A model generated the notes under the pieces. That model saw only the letters and a program-made list of their open reading frames with translations. It was not told the origin of the DNA and did not search any database. A stretch of 64,000 nt of DNA from JAGNRR01 sp964409905 (GTDB lineage Bacteria; Bacteroidota; Bacteroidia; Chitinophagales; Chitinophagaceae). Positions 46,005 to 55,654 of the stretch are shown here, piece after piece (position 1 is the stretch's first letter; every line of letters begins with the position of its first letter). Location of the stretch: NCBI GenBank assembly GCA_964409905.1, contig CAYPET010000005.1, forward strand, positions 62,001-126,000, written 5' to 3'. Both the position numbers and the translations under genes were made by a program.

Positions 46005-47203
46005 TTATTTTTTGTTGTAGTCGCCTTGCATGGCAAAAGACAATATGTGGCCTTGCAACTGGTTCGTGCGATAAAAATATGCATACCTAAAAACGAATGT
46101 GTTGAATTGCCCTCTGGAACCAATTTTTTTAAATGGTTTATACTTTACAGCCGCACCGAGTGTATAAGTTTCGAAACTAGATAAATCAAAGTCGGATGTA
46201 AAGAAAGTTTCATTGGGATTATGGGTTTGATAAGGAGCAAAATATTTTGAACCTCGCTGCTTATACCAACGAATATTTGGCGCCAATACGAATACTGGCG
46301 AGAGTTTAAAAGCCGTTTCATTTTCAATCGCCAAAGCAAGAATGCCAAAATTGTCAGCATAGGCATTTACCATATTTTTCAAAATAGTTTTACCCTGCAA
46401 AAAACGATTCCATTTTATTGCAACATCAATTTTATTTCGTGCGTTGGGCAGCTGCTCAACCGCCTGTGAGCCATCGTTAAAAAATATTCTGTGAAAGGGC
46501 GTAGCCAGCAAGCCGGATTGATAAGTTAACAAAGGGAATACACCAAGTGTGTTGCTACTATTGATGATTTGCGTATAGCCTAATTTCAAGTTTAGAGAGT
46601 ATCGTTATAACCATCATACCACTCACGGTAACGTAACTCCTCCGGGTAAATTAATCTTACCGGTCTCAAATAGCCGTCAGTTAAGCGTCCCCAGCGCAAA
46701 TCATCATTATAAAAACTGATGCTGGCCATAAAGTCTGCCATGCCTTTTGCATCAGATTTGTTTATGCCAGCGGTTAAATGCCATGATAGATAATCACTTT
46801 CCATCGAAGCTCCACCGCCACCAAAAACACTCAGGTTTTTTTCTTCTTGCCTATTTTCGTAAACTACATTAGCATATCCACGTGCATCCAACACACTGGC
46901 CGATGATACCACAAAGTCGATATTGTCGGTTGAAGCGGAGCTAATGATGTCTACACCAAATTTATTTGAAATGTTATGCTTTCCCTTCATGTGTTGAATG
47001 CCAACTTGAGGGCCATATATGGTTAGTTTTTCCGTGCCGATACCGCCTGTAACTGCCGAATTATTTCCATCTTGGATGTAATGATTATAGACAAGCTCAA
47101 TAGCTGTTTTATCAACCGAATCGGTATTATTTGTTTTTTGCTGTGATTTTGCAAAAAATTGAAAAAATGCCAAACTGCCTATAATGAGCCATATCTTTTT
47201 CAT
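46005..47203 (-). pseudogene. DUF3570 outer-membrane protein, broken by a frameshift
   Basis: Two open frames together equal a full-length DUF3570 protein of about 400 residues. The N-terminal piece (46592-47203) has a signal peptide and strands such as VYNHYIQDGNNSAVTGGIGT and ends in DGYNDTL at a TAA; the C-terminal piece (46005 to about 46600) continues in another frame as YSLNLKLGYTQIIN, which is the expected next strand. The break lies in a short CT-repeat near 46595-46605. One T missing, or a small deletion between ACTCT repeats, would explain it. DUF3570 belongs with thioredoxin, ApbE and DUF4266 genes, all present just upstream here. Confidence 0.78.
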
Positions 47204-47210
47204 ACATTAT

Positions 47211-47447
47211 TTAGTTGCAACCGCAGCCTCCACTTGCTTTGCTTGCTCCAGACGGTGTGGCTCCTTCTCGTATGGAATGCACATACTTTATAAATTGCTG
47301 ACCTTGGTCGGTACTCATTTGCATTTCAGGGTCGTTGACATAAATACGTTCGTATGCCTGGATGCTTGCACATGATGAGAAAAGAATACAAAGCAATAAA
47401 CTAAATAGCCACTCCTTGATAGATGAGGTTTTTTGAAATATGGACAT
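47211..47447 (-). CDS. DUF4266 small lipoprotein
   Basis: A 78-residue lipoprotein: signal peptide with lipobox FSSC, then the highly conserved stretch SIQAYERIYVNDPEMQM and a C-terminus ending in GGCGCN, the trademark of DUF4266. Two C-terminal cysteines suggest metal or cofactor binding, though this is not established. The ATG at 47447 overlaps the end of the apbE frame by 47 bases. It is the only gene of this cluster, with the thioredoxin, that is intact. Confidence 0.85.
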   Translation of the reverse strand: MSIFQKTSSIKEWLFSLLLCILFSSCASIQAYERIYVNDPEMQMSTDQGQQFIKYVHSIREGATPSGASKASGGCGCN

Positions 47448-48333
47448 GGTTATTTTCATCAATGATTACGCAATGTGTTTGAGGTAGTTGATTGACAAAG
47501 GTAAGGCCATCTTGTAAACCTTTTACATAAGTGGCTGTAGCTAAGGCATCTGACAGCTCGGCACTCGGAGAAATTATGCTCACACTTTTTAGGCCGGTGA
47601 GAGGCAGGCCGGTTTTGGGGTTCAAGTTGTGCGAATAACGTTTGCCATGGTAAAAAAAATGTTGCTCATAGTCCCCGGAGGTAGCAATAGCAGCATTTTC
47701 AATTGGTATAAAAAGCAGTACTTTGTCTGGTTGGTCTGGGTGTGCAATACCGATACGCCATGGGGTATGCTGTGCTGTATGACCAAATGCAGCTAAGTCT
47801 CCACTCGCATTTACATATCCCGAGCGGACTCCAAGGTTTAACCATTTTTGTTTTACACTGTCAGCAGCATAACCTTTTCCTATAGCCGCAAAACTTATTC
47901 TCATTTCAGATTGCAGCATAGTAATGCCATGTTCTGCATCATTTAATTGTATGTTTTGATAACCAGTTTGTCTTAATACTTTGCTGATGGCTTATTGATT
48001 AGGCATTTGGATGCGCTCATTTTTAAATTGATATAATTTTTTTAATGGCGCTACAGTAATGTCAAAATCACCATTGGTTAATTTTGATATGGTTTGGGCA
48101 CGGGCTATTAATTGGTATGTTTCTTTGGTAATGAAATTGGGAATGTCCTTTTTGGCATTATTTATTTTGCTGGTTTCAGATTGATCAATGAATTCTGATA
48201 ACAACAATTCAATGCGTTTTATTTCAGTTATGCCCACTTGTAACCACTCTTCAGCTTGCCGATTATTATCTGCTAAGACACCTAGTTTAAACCGGCTGCC
48301 CATTAATCGCTCTTCAATATTGAATTCTTTCAC
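47401..48333 (-). pseudogene. apbE: FAD:protein FMN transferase ApbE, broken by an in-frame TAA
   Basis: ApbE attaches FMN to a threonine or serine of exported flavoproteins. The frame from GTG 48333 to the stop at 47401 gives about 310 codons, the normal family length. Family marks are GSRFKLGVLADN, FDITVAPL, the SFAAIGKGYAADSV segment, NASGDLAAFG and KTGLPLTGLKSV with YSHNLNP. A TAA at 47992-47994 interrupts the same frame between the two halves; the 24 codons after it are open. The surviving pieces are 47995-48333 and 47401-47991, the latter with an ATG at 47919. It is coupled to the upstream thioredoxin gene (TAGTG). Confidence 0.82.
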
Positions 48334-48734
48334 TACAATTCAGCAATGGTTTCAAGAATGTTTCTTTCAAAATCCTGCAAGCTGTTTGCAGAATTTACAT
48401 ATAGATACAGCGCGGTGTCTTTGCGAGCTATAACAATACTAGGGTAAGCACCCGGAAATTTGAACCTTTCAGCTAGCATCTTATTTTGTTTTTGCAAGGC
48501 CTTCGCTTGTTTTTTGGATTGAGGAAAATCAACACGTATGAGATTTATCTTGTTGTCTATTAGAAAGTTTTCAAATGCCGCAGTAGCCAAAATGTTTTTT
48601 TCAAGAGCTCTGCATTTTATACACCAGTCAGCCCCTTCGAAAACATAGAGTTCAAATTTGAAGTCTTCAGTTGCTGGCAAACCGATTGCAACAGGCGATA
48701 GGAGAAGTGAAAAAATGATTAGTCGAAAAAACAT
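48333..48734 (-). CDS. Thioredoxin-like exported protein
   Basis: A 133-residue protein: signal peptide (about 1-19), then a thioredoxin-type fold with WCIKCRALEKNIL, the CxxC of a DsbD/thioredoxin_7-like domain. It probably reduces disulfides outside the cytoplasm. Its stop overlaps the apbE start by one base, so it heads the thioredoxin-apbE-DUF4266-DUF3570 cluster, two members of which are broken. Confidence 0.82.
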   Translation of the reverse strand: MFFRLIIFSLLLSPVAIGLPATEDFKFELYVFEGADWCIKCRALEKNILATAAFENFLIDNKINLIRVDFPQSKKQAKALQKQNKMLAERFKFPGAYPSIVIARKDTALYLYVNSANSLQDFERNILETIAEL

Positions 48735-48793
48735 CTCAGCTAAAAGTAAGGATAAAAGCCTGAATCATTGAAAAGTAGTTAGGATGAGCAGTA

Positions 48794-48824
48794 TAAAAAA
48801 AGGGTTGGTACGCAAACCAACCCT
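48794..48824 (-). terminator. Terminator after the type IX secreted protein gene
   Basis: On the minus strand a perfect 9-base-pair stem (AGGGTTGGT / ACCAACCCT) with a 6-base loop is followed by T7. It separates the secreted-protein gene from the thioredoxin cluster. Confidence 0.9.
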
Positions 48825-48851
48825 GCTGAATGAGATTGCCTTTTGGGCCTT

Positions 48852-49748
48852 TTATTGTTTAAATAACTTGCTCGTATGAATTTTACCATCTTTAATAAGC
48901 TGCAAAACATACAATCCAGGAGCGATATGGTCTGTGGCAAATCCTCCTAATTCTTCTTGATATTGTAGCGTTAGGGCACGACCTGTAATATCAATGAGCA
49001 TAGCGGCATCCGGATTGGCAATGGTTGATTTAATGTATGTTGAGAAGGGATTTGGGTAGAAAGCGGTGTTATCTAGAACAGTTTCATTGATACTTGCCGG
49101 GAATCGGTAATAAATTTTTAAATAAGGCCTTGTAGCTACCACAGTATCGTCCGAACTATGAACATAAAAAGTAACAGCTGCATTATTGCAACCTATAGTG
49201 GGCGAGTAAACGGAAAATCCAAAATTGTCATTTCCGTTGGTTTTCCAATAATTATAGGCATTGGTTATGTCATATTCTTGTTGTTGAAAATCATTTGGAA
49301 AAGTTATGTTGATTGGGCCATATATTGGCGTGCTGTCTTCGCTAGGCAAATTGGCTTCAACCAATGCCATTTCGTCCCAAGGGGAAGTTACTCTGTAAAA
49401 GTAAAAATCTGCGTCGCAATTGCTATAGCAATACGTTGTATGCGAATAATGGGTAACACCAAAAAACACTGAATCAACCAGATCTGGCAGGGTGCTTACA
49501 TCAAACTGAAAATACGCCTTGTAGTCGGATGTATTACAGTTGCTGCGAGGCGATCCCACAACAATCATTTCACCTCCATTATTCATGGTTGGTGAATAAC
49601 GATTGACCCAAGTGTCTTTACCGGCAGTGGCTGTGCCCGAATCGGTCCCATTGTTTAATCCACCACTTGGCTGAAAGGTCATAACCAACTGCGCCTGTGC
49701 CAACTGAATGCTAAAAAGTAACGTGAGAATTGTAAATATTTTTTTCAT
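48852..49748 (-). CDS. DNRLRE-domain protein with type IX sorting tail
   Basis: A 298-residue secreted protein. A signal peptide (1-19, AQAQ) precedes a jelly-roll DNRLRE-type domain (AYFQFDVSTLPDLVDSVFF, TSPWDEMALVEANLP, YNYWKTNGNDNFGFSVYS) with many cysteines and aromatics. The last ~75 residues are a type IX secretion sorting domain: FYPNPF, LIDITGRAL, GLYVLQLIKDGKIHTSKL. It is exported by the type IX system to the surface or medium; the DNRLRE domain is often found on cell-surface fibres and carbohydrate-active proteins, but its target is unknown. A -7 box lies at 49767-49774. Confidence 0.8.
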   Translation of the reverse strand: MKKIFTILTLLFSIQLAQAQLVMTFQPSGGLNNGTDSGTATAGKDTWVNRYSPTMNNGGEMIVVGSPRSNCNTSDYKAYFQFDVSTLPDLVDSVFFGVTHYSHTTYCYSNCDADFYFYRVTSPWDEMALVEANLPSEDSTPIYGPINITFPNDFQQQEYDITNAYNYWKTNGNDNFGFSVYSPTIGCNNAAVTFYVHSSDDTVVATRPYLKIYYRFPASINETVLDNTAFYPNPFSTYIKSTIANPDAAMLIDITGRALTLQYQEELGGFATDHIAPGLYVLQLIKDGKIHTSKLFKQ

Positions 49749-50025
49749 AGTTTAAGTTTTATGTACCAAAATTATAAAGCGATGCAAGTTTTACTCGTGA
49801 CGATTATCATACCAATAGCTGATTTATATCAATGATTTTTTCAATATTGCAGTATAACTTTTGGGGCTATACTATTTCAATTTTTGTTTTATGTGTAGGC
49901 ATATATTGTTGATGGTTCATTTTTTGCCCCCAGCATGTCGAAGCAATTAGGGCTTACTGGTCTAAAATTGGGGTTAATGGTGAAAAATTATTATTGTCGG
50001 GATAAAATTTCTTCAATTCAACGGC
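49749..50025. other. Intergenic region ahead of atpG
   Basis: AT-rich spacer between divergent genes. It contains the -7 box of the secreted-protein gene (TAATTTTG, minus strand, 49767-49774) and, at its right edge, that of atpG. No RNA or gene seen. Confidence 0.5.
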
Positions 50026-50033
50026 TATCTTTG
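50026..50033 (+). promoter_or_regulatory. -7 box of atpG
   Basis: TATCTTTG, 22 bases before the atpG ATG. The -33 element is not clear. Confidence 0.45.
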
Positions 50034-50055
50034 CGCCCGAATTCAAGAAACTGCT

Positions 50056-50937
50056 ATGTCAGGACAATTAAAAGAAGTACGTATCCGAATTAAATCGGTG
50101 CAAACTACACAACAGATCACTAAAGCCATGAAAATGGTAAGTGCGGCAAAATTGCGACGGGCGCAAGATGCAATTACACAAATGCGACCGTATGCTGAAA
50201 AACTACAGGAAATGTTAAGCAGCATTATAAGTAGTTCAGAAGGAGATTTAGGCGGCGTATTGAGCAAAGAGCGTGATATTGAGAATGTTTTAATGATTGT
50301 GGTTACATCTGACAGAGGTCTTTGTGGTGCATTTAATGCAAATATTGTAAAAGCGGCAAAAGCAAAAATAGCCAAGCATTACGCCAGTCAGCAGGCAGCC
50401 GGTAATATTACTATTTTACCGCTGGGCAAAAAGGGGATGGAAGCCTTCAAACGCTTGGGTTACAAAACCGAAACACAATTCGTTGATATTTTTTCAGATG
50501 TATCCTTTGAAAATGTAAAAAAAGTAGCCGAATACGCTCGTAACGCTTTTATGGATAAAAAGTATGATAAAATTGAGCTTGTGTACGCGGAGTTTAAAAA
50601 TGCGGCCACACAAGGATTTAAGAGCGAAGTGCACTTACCCATCCCTAAATTAGAAAATCAAGGAGAGGTTGTAAAAAGTGATTTTATTTTTGAGCCAAGC
50701 AAAGAGGTGCTGATTGAAGAGTTAATGCCTAAAATTTTAAACACACAAATTTTCAAAGCCGTATTGGATGTGCAAGCTTCCGAACATGGTGCCCGGATGA
50801 CGGCTATGGACAAGGCTACAGAAAATGCAGAAGAATTATTGAAAGACCTGAAACTTACATATAACAGGGCCAGACAAGCAGCAATTACCACAGAACTTAC
50901 AGAGATTGTTAGTGGTGCAGCAGCTTTGGAAGGTTAA
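50056..50937 (+). CDS. atpG: F-type ATP synthase gamma subunit
   Basis: The gamma subunit is the central stalk that couples rotation to ATP synthesis in the F1 part. The 293 residues begin with the typical MSGQLKEVRIRIKSV and VQTTQQITKAMKMVSAAKL, and end with the other helix (TAMDKATENAEELLKDLKL TYNRARQAAITTEL region). No atpA, atpH, atpD or atpC flanks it; it stands alone with its own promoter and terminator, so the F1 genes are not all in one operon. Confidence 0.95.
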   Translation: MSGQLKEVRIRIKSVQTTQQITKAMKMVSAAKLRRAQDAITQMRPYAEKLQEMLSSIISSSEGDLGGVLSKERDIENVLMIVVTSDRGLCGAFNANIVKAAKAKIAKHYASQQAAGNITILPLGKKGMEAFKRLGYKTETQFVDIFSDVSFENVKKVAEYARNAFMDKKYDKIELVYAEFKNAATQGFKSEVHLPIPKLENQGEVVKSDFIFEPSKEVLIEELMPKILNTQIFKAVLDVQASEHGARMTAMDKATENAEELLKDLKLTYNRARQAAITTELTEIVSGAAALEG

Positions 50938-50954
50938 TAAAAACCTCGCTCAAT

Positions 50955-50986
50955 AAAAAAGGTCTGAATTTTTCAGACCTTTTTTT
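50955..50986. terminator. Terminator after atpG
   Basis: A 14-base inverted repeat (AAAAAAGGTCTGAA / TTCAGACCTTTTTT) with a 3-base loop and flanking A and T runs. It also serves the convergent TPR gene. Confidence 0.9.
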
Positions 50987-51016
50987 GTTTTGATTAACTG
51001 ACCTACAACAGTAAAA

Positions 51017-51679
51017 TTACTTGATTAGATTCTCGGCCTGATCCTTACCCCAAGTGGGCATAAAATCGTCATCACTATCTTGTTGATTCGCCTCTTCATT
51101 AAATAGATCCATGGCTTTTTGAGCTAGTAATTTTGCTCGTTTTTTATCTCCACCAAAAGCCTCGGGTGTATAGAATAGGTTTTGAGCTTGCAATAGGTAA
51201 GCACGAGGATTATTGGCATTCGATGTAATTGCCAGATCCAAATGTTGCTGATTTAGCGGTGCAAGTTGTGACCCTAAAGCCATGGGGTTCGCCATCATTC
51301 TTGCACTATACATCATGGCTATAAGGGCATGAATTTCTGATTGTGCTTTATTGTTTGATTTTACATCTGTAAACTCTAATGCTTCATTTAATCTTGTCGT
51401 GAGCGATTGTAGTTCTTCGCCCGCTGCTGTTTTGTCAGCAGCATTAAAAGCGCCAATTGTTTTAATAAACCCCAAATAGTAAAGCGGCTCCCATTTATCT
51501 TTTTCGACTGATGCAATGCGCTCAAATGCATTAGCCGCTTTGATAAAATCTTCACCCTCTTTTGCTTCTTTCATAATTCCAAGAGCGTTTTTTAGCGCTT
51601 GTTGATATTTATTTTCAGTCTGACTCCAAGCAGGTTGAAAAAAAAGCAATGTGATAAAAATGATTAATGTTGATTTCAT
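51017..51679 (-). CDS. Secreted TPR-like protein
   Basis: A 220-residue exported protein: signal peptide ending in AWSQ, then helical repeats of tetratricopeptide character (EDFIKAANAFERIASVEK, PRAYLLQAQNLFYTPEAF). The ATG at 51679 starts the signal; the longer frame to 51751 overlaps the TonB receptor gene. It follows that receptor by 34 bases, so it is probably its co-transcribed partner; whether it helps uptake is inference. Confidence 0.7.
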   Translation of the reverse strand: MKSTLIIFITLLFFQPAWSQTENKYQQALKNALGIMKEAKEGEDFIKAANAFERIASVEKDKWEPLYYLGFIKTIGAFNAADKTAAGEELQSLTTRLNEALEFTDVKSNNKAQSEIHALIAMMYSARMMANPMALGSQLAPLNQQHLDLAITSNANNPRAYLLQAQNLFYTPEAFGGDKKRAKLLAQKAMDLFNEEANQQDSDDDFMPTWGKDQAENLIK

Positions 51680-51713
51680 AAGTGTGATAAAATTAATTGA
51701 TTCGTAGGGTTTA

Positions 51714-53960
51714 TTAAAGATTATTATTAATTGCTTCTTGCGAGCGATCAATGCCCCAACTCATAAACATGCCAAGAAACACAAATTGACGCGCGGATGG
51801 GAGAATTTCTGAACGTGCAAGTTGTCCATCATTATTCAAATCCTGTAGGGCATAATTAAATCCATATACCTGCTTAAAGTTGAAGGGGTTATTGATACTA
51901 AGCACAAAAACGGTATATGCCTTGCTGATGCTGCGCAGGTAATTTAATGAAATACCGACGTTGTGATAATCAATGGTACGGCCACTCATGAATGAATTTT
52001 GGTTTGGATCGTTGTACGGGCGTCCGCTGGAATAGGTATAGGTGCCATTTACGCCGAACATGTACTTGGTCCAGAATTTTTTAAACACAATAGACCCAAC
52101 ATGATTTGCCACAAAGTTTGGTTGTACGGCTATTGGGTAGTTTAAAAAGTCACGTTTCGAGTCAATGTATGAATAAGAAACCCAATAATCAATTCCCTTG
52201 AAGGTGGTTTTGTCTCTGTAAAACAACTCTATCCCGCGTGCATAGCCACTTCCATTATTCGTAATATAGGCGTTGATGGGCGTTTTAATCAGGTTAGTAT
52301 ATGTTTTGTTATACGCCTCTATGCGAAGCAATCGGTCCTTATGTTGAAATAAATAGTTGATGACATAGTGATCGGCACGCTGAAATAGCAGATTGTTGTT
52401 CCCAGCTGTATTAAAGTATAGGTATTGCATATCAGGGTTTTGATAAAAAATACCATAAGCTCCGGAGAATTGACCTTGATCATTAAGCTTATATGCTGCT
52501 GAAATGCGAGGGGCAAAATTTAACTTGTTAAGCAAACTGGAATGCTCAAGCCGGCCACCAATTTTGGCGGCAATATTGTTGGACAAATGAATGTCTGTCT
52601 CCGCAAATAGGGCTTTATAATTTTCTATCAACTGAAACTGCTGAGGCTGGGTAAAACTAAAAGAGGGTTCTTCGATTTGATAAACATATTCCAGGCCAAA
52701 ACGAATTGCATTTAGGTTATAAAATTCTCTGTCAAAAACGGCTTTACCGCTGGTAAAAAAATTTTGATTGTGTATCCATGTCTGATTGCCTGGAAAGTTA
52801 CTATCAGCAATTTGTTGATTTGATGACGATAAAATCTTAGTATTAATGGAGTCTTCATTTCTACTAATGGCATATCCCAACTGCATCACCCAGTCTTTAC
52901 CCAGAAAGGTTTTATAGGATAAGTTACCATAGGAATTGTTATTTCGTACCTTGTATTCGTCTTTGTATTTTTTACTGGCCTCATTGTAATCCAAGCTTGT
53001 AACATTATCTCTACGAATTCCTGTATTCGTATTATTGGTATAGCCATAAAACTTCAACATACCTGTTTTGCCAATTTTAGCGCGATAATTAGCATCCAGT
53101 TGGTGGCTAGTAGGCGCCTGAATAAAATCTACATTTTGGCGAATGATATTAAAATATGGCCCTAAGTTGGTGTAATTGTAATTAATCCCCGCTGACTGCT
53201 TTTTGTCTTTAGTGAGCTGCTGATAGCCACCGCCTACCCCAATAGCGGATAGGCTCATATTGGCGGCTGACCGCGTTGGTAAATCAATGGTAGAAAGAAT
53301 CACGGCAGAAGAAAGCGCTTGTCCGTATAATGCAGAATAACCACCTGAACTAAAAATTGTTCCTTTGAAAATAAAGGGATTGAAGCGACCTCTGGCTCCA
53401 AGATCGGGGATGGCTACTCCAAATGGGTTACGTACCCGAGTGCCGTCAATAAAGGTTTGTGTTTCATTACCCGTGCCTCCTCGTACAAATAGGCCTTCCT
53501 GATCATTAGTTTGCTGAGCGCCAGGCAAGGTTTTCAGTGCGCTAAAATTATCGCCATTACTACCGGCAGTTGTAACCATATCAAGCGAGCTAAGTGTTGT
53601 TCCTTGTTTTTCGTCGCTGGCTTCAAAAGCACCCGCCGTAATGCGCACGGCTTTTAGCTTACTGATTTTTTCTTTTAGTTTAAAATTTTGTTCAATCTTC
53701 CCGCCTTTCAAAGTAAGCATTATTTCATTTTTCTCATAACCTGTAAAGCTGGCCGTAAGCAGCACACTACCGGTTTCGGAAGTTTCAAAAGAATAAAAAC
53801 CGTTGATATCAGTGGACCCACCATCGTAAGTGCCGGCAATACTGATGTTTACGCCAATCATAGCCTCGCCTTTCCAATTAGTAACTTTGCCGGATATGAG
53901 CGTTTGTGCCTGAACATAGATGGAAGAAAAACACAAGATCAGATAGAGTAGGATTCTCAT
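51714..53960 (-). CDS. TonB-dependent receptor
   Basis: A 748-residue outer-membrane receptor. A signal peptide ends in VQAQ; residues 20-100 form a carboxypeptidase-regulatory-like domain (ISGKVTNWKGEAMIGVNI, STDINGFYSF). The plug domain follows (TLPGAQQTNDQEGLFVRGG with the TonB-box-proximal motif, TFIDGTRVRNPFG), and the rest is a 22-strand-type barrel. It imports a substrate driven by TonB; the substrate is unknown and there is no SusD-like partner next to it, so it is not a typical glycan-utilisation pair. It has its own downstream TPR gene. Confidence 0.88.
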   Translation of the reverse strand: MRILLYLILCFSSIYVQAQTLISGKVTNWKGEAMIGVNISIAGTYDGGSTDINGFYSFETSETGSVLLTASFTGYEKNEIMLTLKGGKIEQNFKLKEKISKLKAVRITAGAFEASDEKQGTTLSSLDMVTTAGSNGDNFSALKTLPGAQQTNDQEGLFVRGGTGNETQTFIDGTRVRNPFGVAIPDLGARGRFNPFIFKGTIFSSGGYSALYGQALSSAVILSTIDLPTRSAANMSLSAIGVGGGYQQLTKDKKQSAGINYNYTNLGPYFNIIRQNVDFIQAPTSHQLDANYRAKIGKTGMLKFYGYTNNTNTGIRRDNVTSLDYNEASKKYKDEYKVRNNNSYGNLSYKTFLGKDWVMQLGYAISRNEDSINTKILSSSNQQIADSNFPGNQTWIHNQNFFTSGKAVFDREFYNLNAIRFGLEYVYQIEEPSFSFTQPQQFQLIENYKALFAETDIHLSNNIAAKIGGRLEHSSLLNKLNFAPRISAAYKLNDQGQFSGAYGIFYQNPDMQYLYFNTAGNNNLLFQRADHYVINYLFQHKDRLLRIEAYNKTYTNLIKTPINAYITNNGSGYARGIELFYRDKTTFKGIDYWVSYSYIDSKRDFLNYPIAVQPNFVANHVGSIVFKKFWTKYMFGVNGTYTYSSGRPYNDPNQNSFMSGRTIDYHNVGISLNYLRSISKAYTVFVLSINNPFNFKQVYGFNYALQDLNNDGQLARSEILPSARQFVFLGMFMSWGIDRSQEAINNNL

Positions 53961-54025
53961 TCACTAAAAGTAATGAGATATATTAAATTTGAGTAGGTCA
54001 CTTCAATTTGATATAATTGCATGCT

Positions 54026-55654
54026 ATGCGAAGTCTAGTTTTTTTGTTTTTTATTCTTTCTTCTTTGATGGCTTGTTCTTCTGCAAATCAAGTGGACCTT
54101 GTGATATATAACGCGCGAATTGTTACTGTTAACGAAAATTGGGATACCGCCCAGGCTATAGCCGTAAAGGACGGGAAGATTTTTCAGATAGGCTCTAATA
54201 ATGATCTATTGAAATTAAATCCCAAAGAAAAAATTGATGCCAATGGGCAATTCATGTATCCAGGCTTTATTGATGCGCATTGCCATTTTACAGGCTATGC
54301 AATGGATAATTATAAACTCGACCTAATTGGAACAACATCGTTTGATGAGATTATTGAAAAAGTAAATGAATATGCTAAAACTTCCGATAGGGAGTGGATA
54401 GAGGGTAGAGGTTGGGACCAGAACGATTGGCCAGACAAACAGTTTCCGACAAAAGAAAAGTTAGATGAACTGTTTCCTGACAAACCTGTTTTCTTGCTAC
54501 GAGTTGATGGGCATGCCGCACTTTGCAATCAGAAAGCGCTTGATATTGCTCAAATTACATGTGATTTCCGCATTGATGGTGGTGAGAATATACTTAGTAA
54601 CGGACAGTGCACCGGCGTATTAATAGACAATGCTATCGAAGTGGTCAGAAAGCATATCCCTAAATTGACAGAAGTTGATGCAATACAATATTTTAAACAA
54701 ATGGAGAATGAGTGTTTCTCTTATGGATTAACATCCGTTGTTGACTGCGGTGTGCAAGATTATGTTATCGATTGGGCTCAGCAAGCCTATAAGAAAGGAT
54801 TATTAATTCGTACATCTTTCATGCTAAGCGATACCAAAGAAAATTTCGAGCGATTTTTAAAACACCCACCACTCAAAACAGATCGATTTCACGTATTTGG
54901 ATATAAGTTTTATAGTGACGGCGCCTTGGGTTCGCGTGGAGCATATTTACTTAGCGATTATAGTGATAGGCACGGTCATAAAGGTTTTCTACTCAAATCT
55001 GCCGATAGTTTAAAGTGGGCAGCAACACAACTGGCCGATACGAAGTATCAAATGTGTACACATGCCATTGGCGATGGCGCCGTTCGCACTATGCTCGAAA
55101 TATATGCATCGGTATTGAAAGGTAAAAATGATAAACGCTGGCGGATTGAACATGCGCAGGTTGTCGATAAAAATGATACGCACTTTTTCGGAGACTATAA
55201 TATTGTGCCGAGTGTGCAACCTACTCACGCTACAAGCGATATGTACTGGGCAGACAAACGCTTGGGTAATGCCAGAGTGAAGACGGCCTATGCTTATAAA
55301 GATTTATTAAAGGAAAACGGCTGGATGCCGTTGGGCACCGATTTTCCTGTTGAGGCCATTAATCCTTTCTATACTTTTTGCTCAGCGGTATGGCGGCAGG
55401 ATGCGCAGCAGTTTCCGCCGAAAGGCTTTCAGCCCGAAAATTCTTTGTCGCGCAAAGAAGCTTTGCGCGGAATGACTATTTGGGCAGCTAAGTCTACTTT
55501 TGAAGAAGATAATAAGGGAAGTTTGGAAGTGGGCAAACTTGCGGATTTCGTACTGACCGATATCGATTTAATGCAAGATGAATTTGTTAAAATTCATCGA
55601 GGTACAATCAGCAAAACATTTATTCATGGTCAACAGGTTTATAGTAAAAATTAG
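54026..55654 (+). CDS. YtcJ/LAF-type amidohydrolase lipoprotein
   Basis: A 542-residue metal-dependent amidohydrolase of the YtcJ-like group (exoenzyme-regulatory AepA and formamide-deformylase relatives). Lipobox LMAC follows a short signal. Key motifs are DAHCHFTGYA (metal HxH), GRGWDQNDWP, FMLSDTKENFERFL, HAIGDGAVRTMLE and LGTDFPVEAINPFYTF. The N-terminal lipoprotein signal puts it outside the cytoplasm. Substrate cannot be told. Start ATG 54026. The next gene begins 28 bases inside its 3' end. Confidence 0.8.
   Translation: MRSLVFLFFILSSLMACSSANQVDLVIYNARIVTVNENWDTAQAIAVKDGKIFQIGSNNDLLKLNPKEKIDANGQFMYPGFIDAHCHFTGYAMDNYKLDLIGTTSFDEIIEKVNEYAKTSDREWIEGRGWDQNDWPDKQFPTKEKLDELFPDKPVFLLRVDGHAALCNQKALDIAQITCDFRIDGGENILSNGQCTGVLIDNAIEVVRKHIPKLTEVDAIQYFKQMENECFSYGLTSVVDCGVQDYVIDWAQQAYKKGLLIRTSFMLSDTKENFERFLKHPPLKTDRFHVFGYKFYSDGALGSRGAYLLSDYSDRHGHKGFLLKSADSLKWAATQLADTKYQMCTHAIGDGAVRTMLEIYASVLKGKNDKRWRIEHAQVVDKNDTHFFGDYNIVPSVQPTHATSDMYWADKRLGNARVKTAYAYKDLLKENGWMPLGTDFPVEAINPFYTFCSAVWRQDAQQFPPKGFQPENSLSRKEALRGMTIWAAKSTFEEDNKGSLEVGKLADFVLTDIDLMQDEFVKIHRGTISKTFIHGQQVYSKN

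Noticed and set aside
18873..47994. Reassignment of the TAA codon to an amino acid, because three genes have in-frame TAA
   Set aside because: TAA ends many intact genes here, such as rimP, nusA and topA, at the right place for their families. Interruption of only accessory genes is better explained by pseudogenes.
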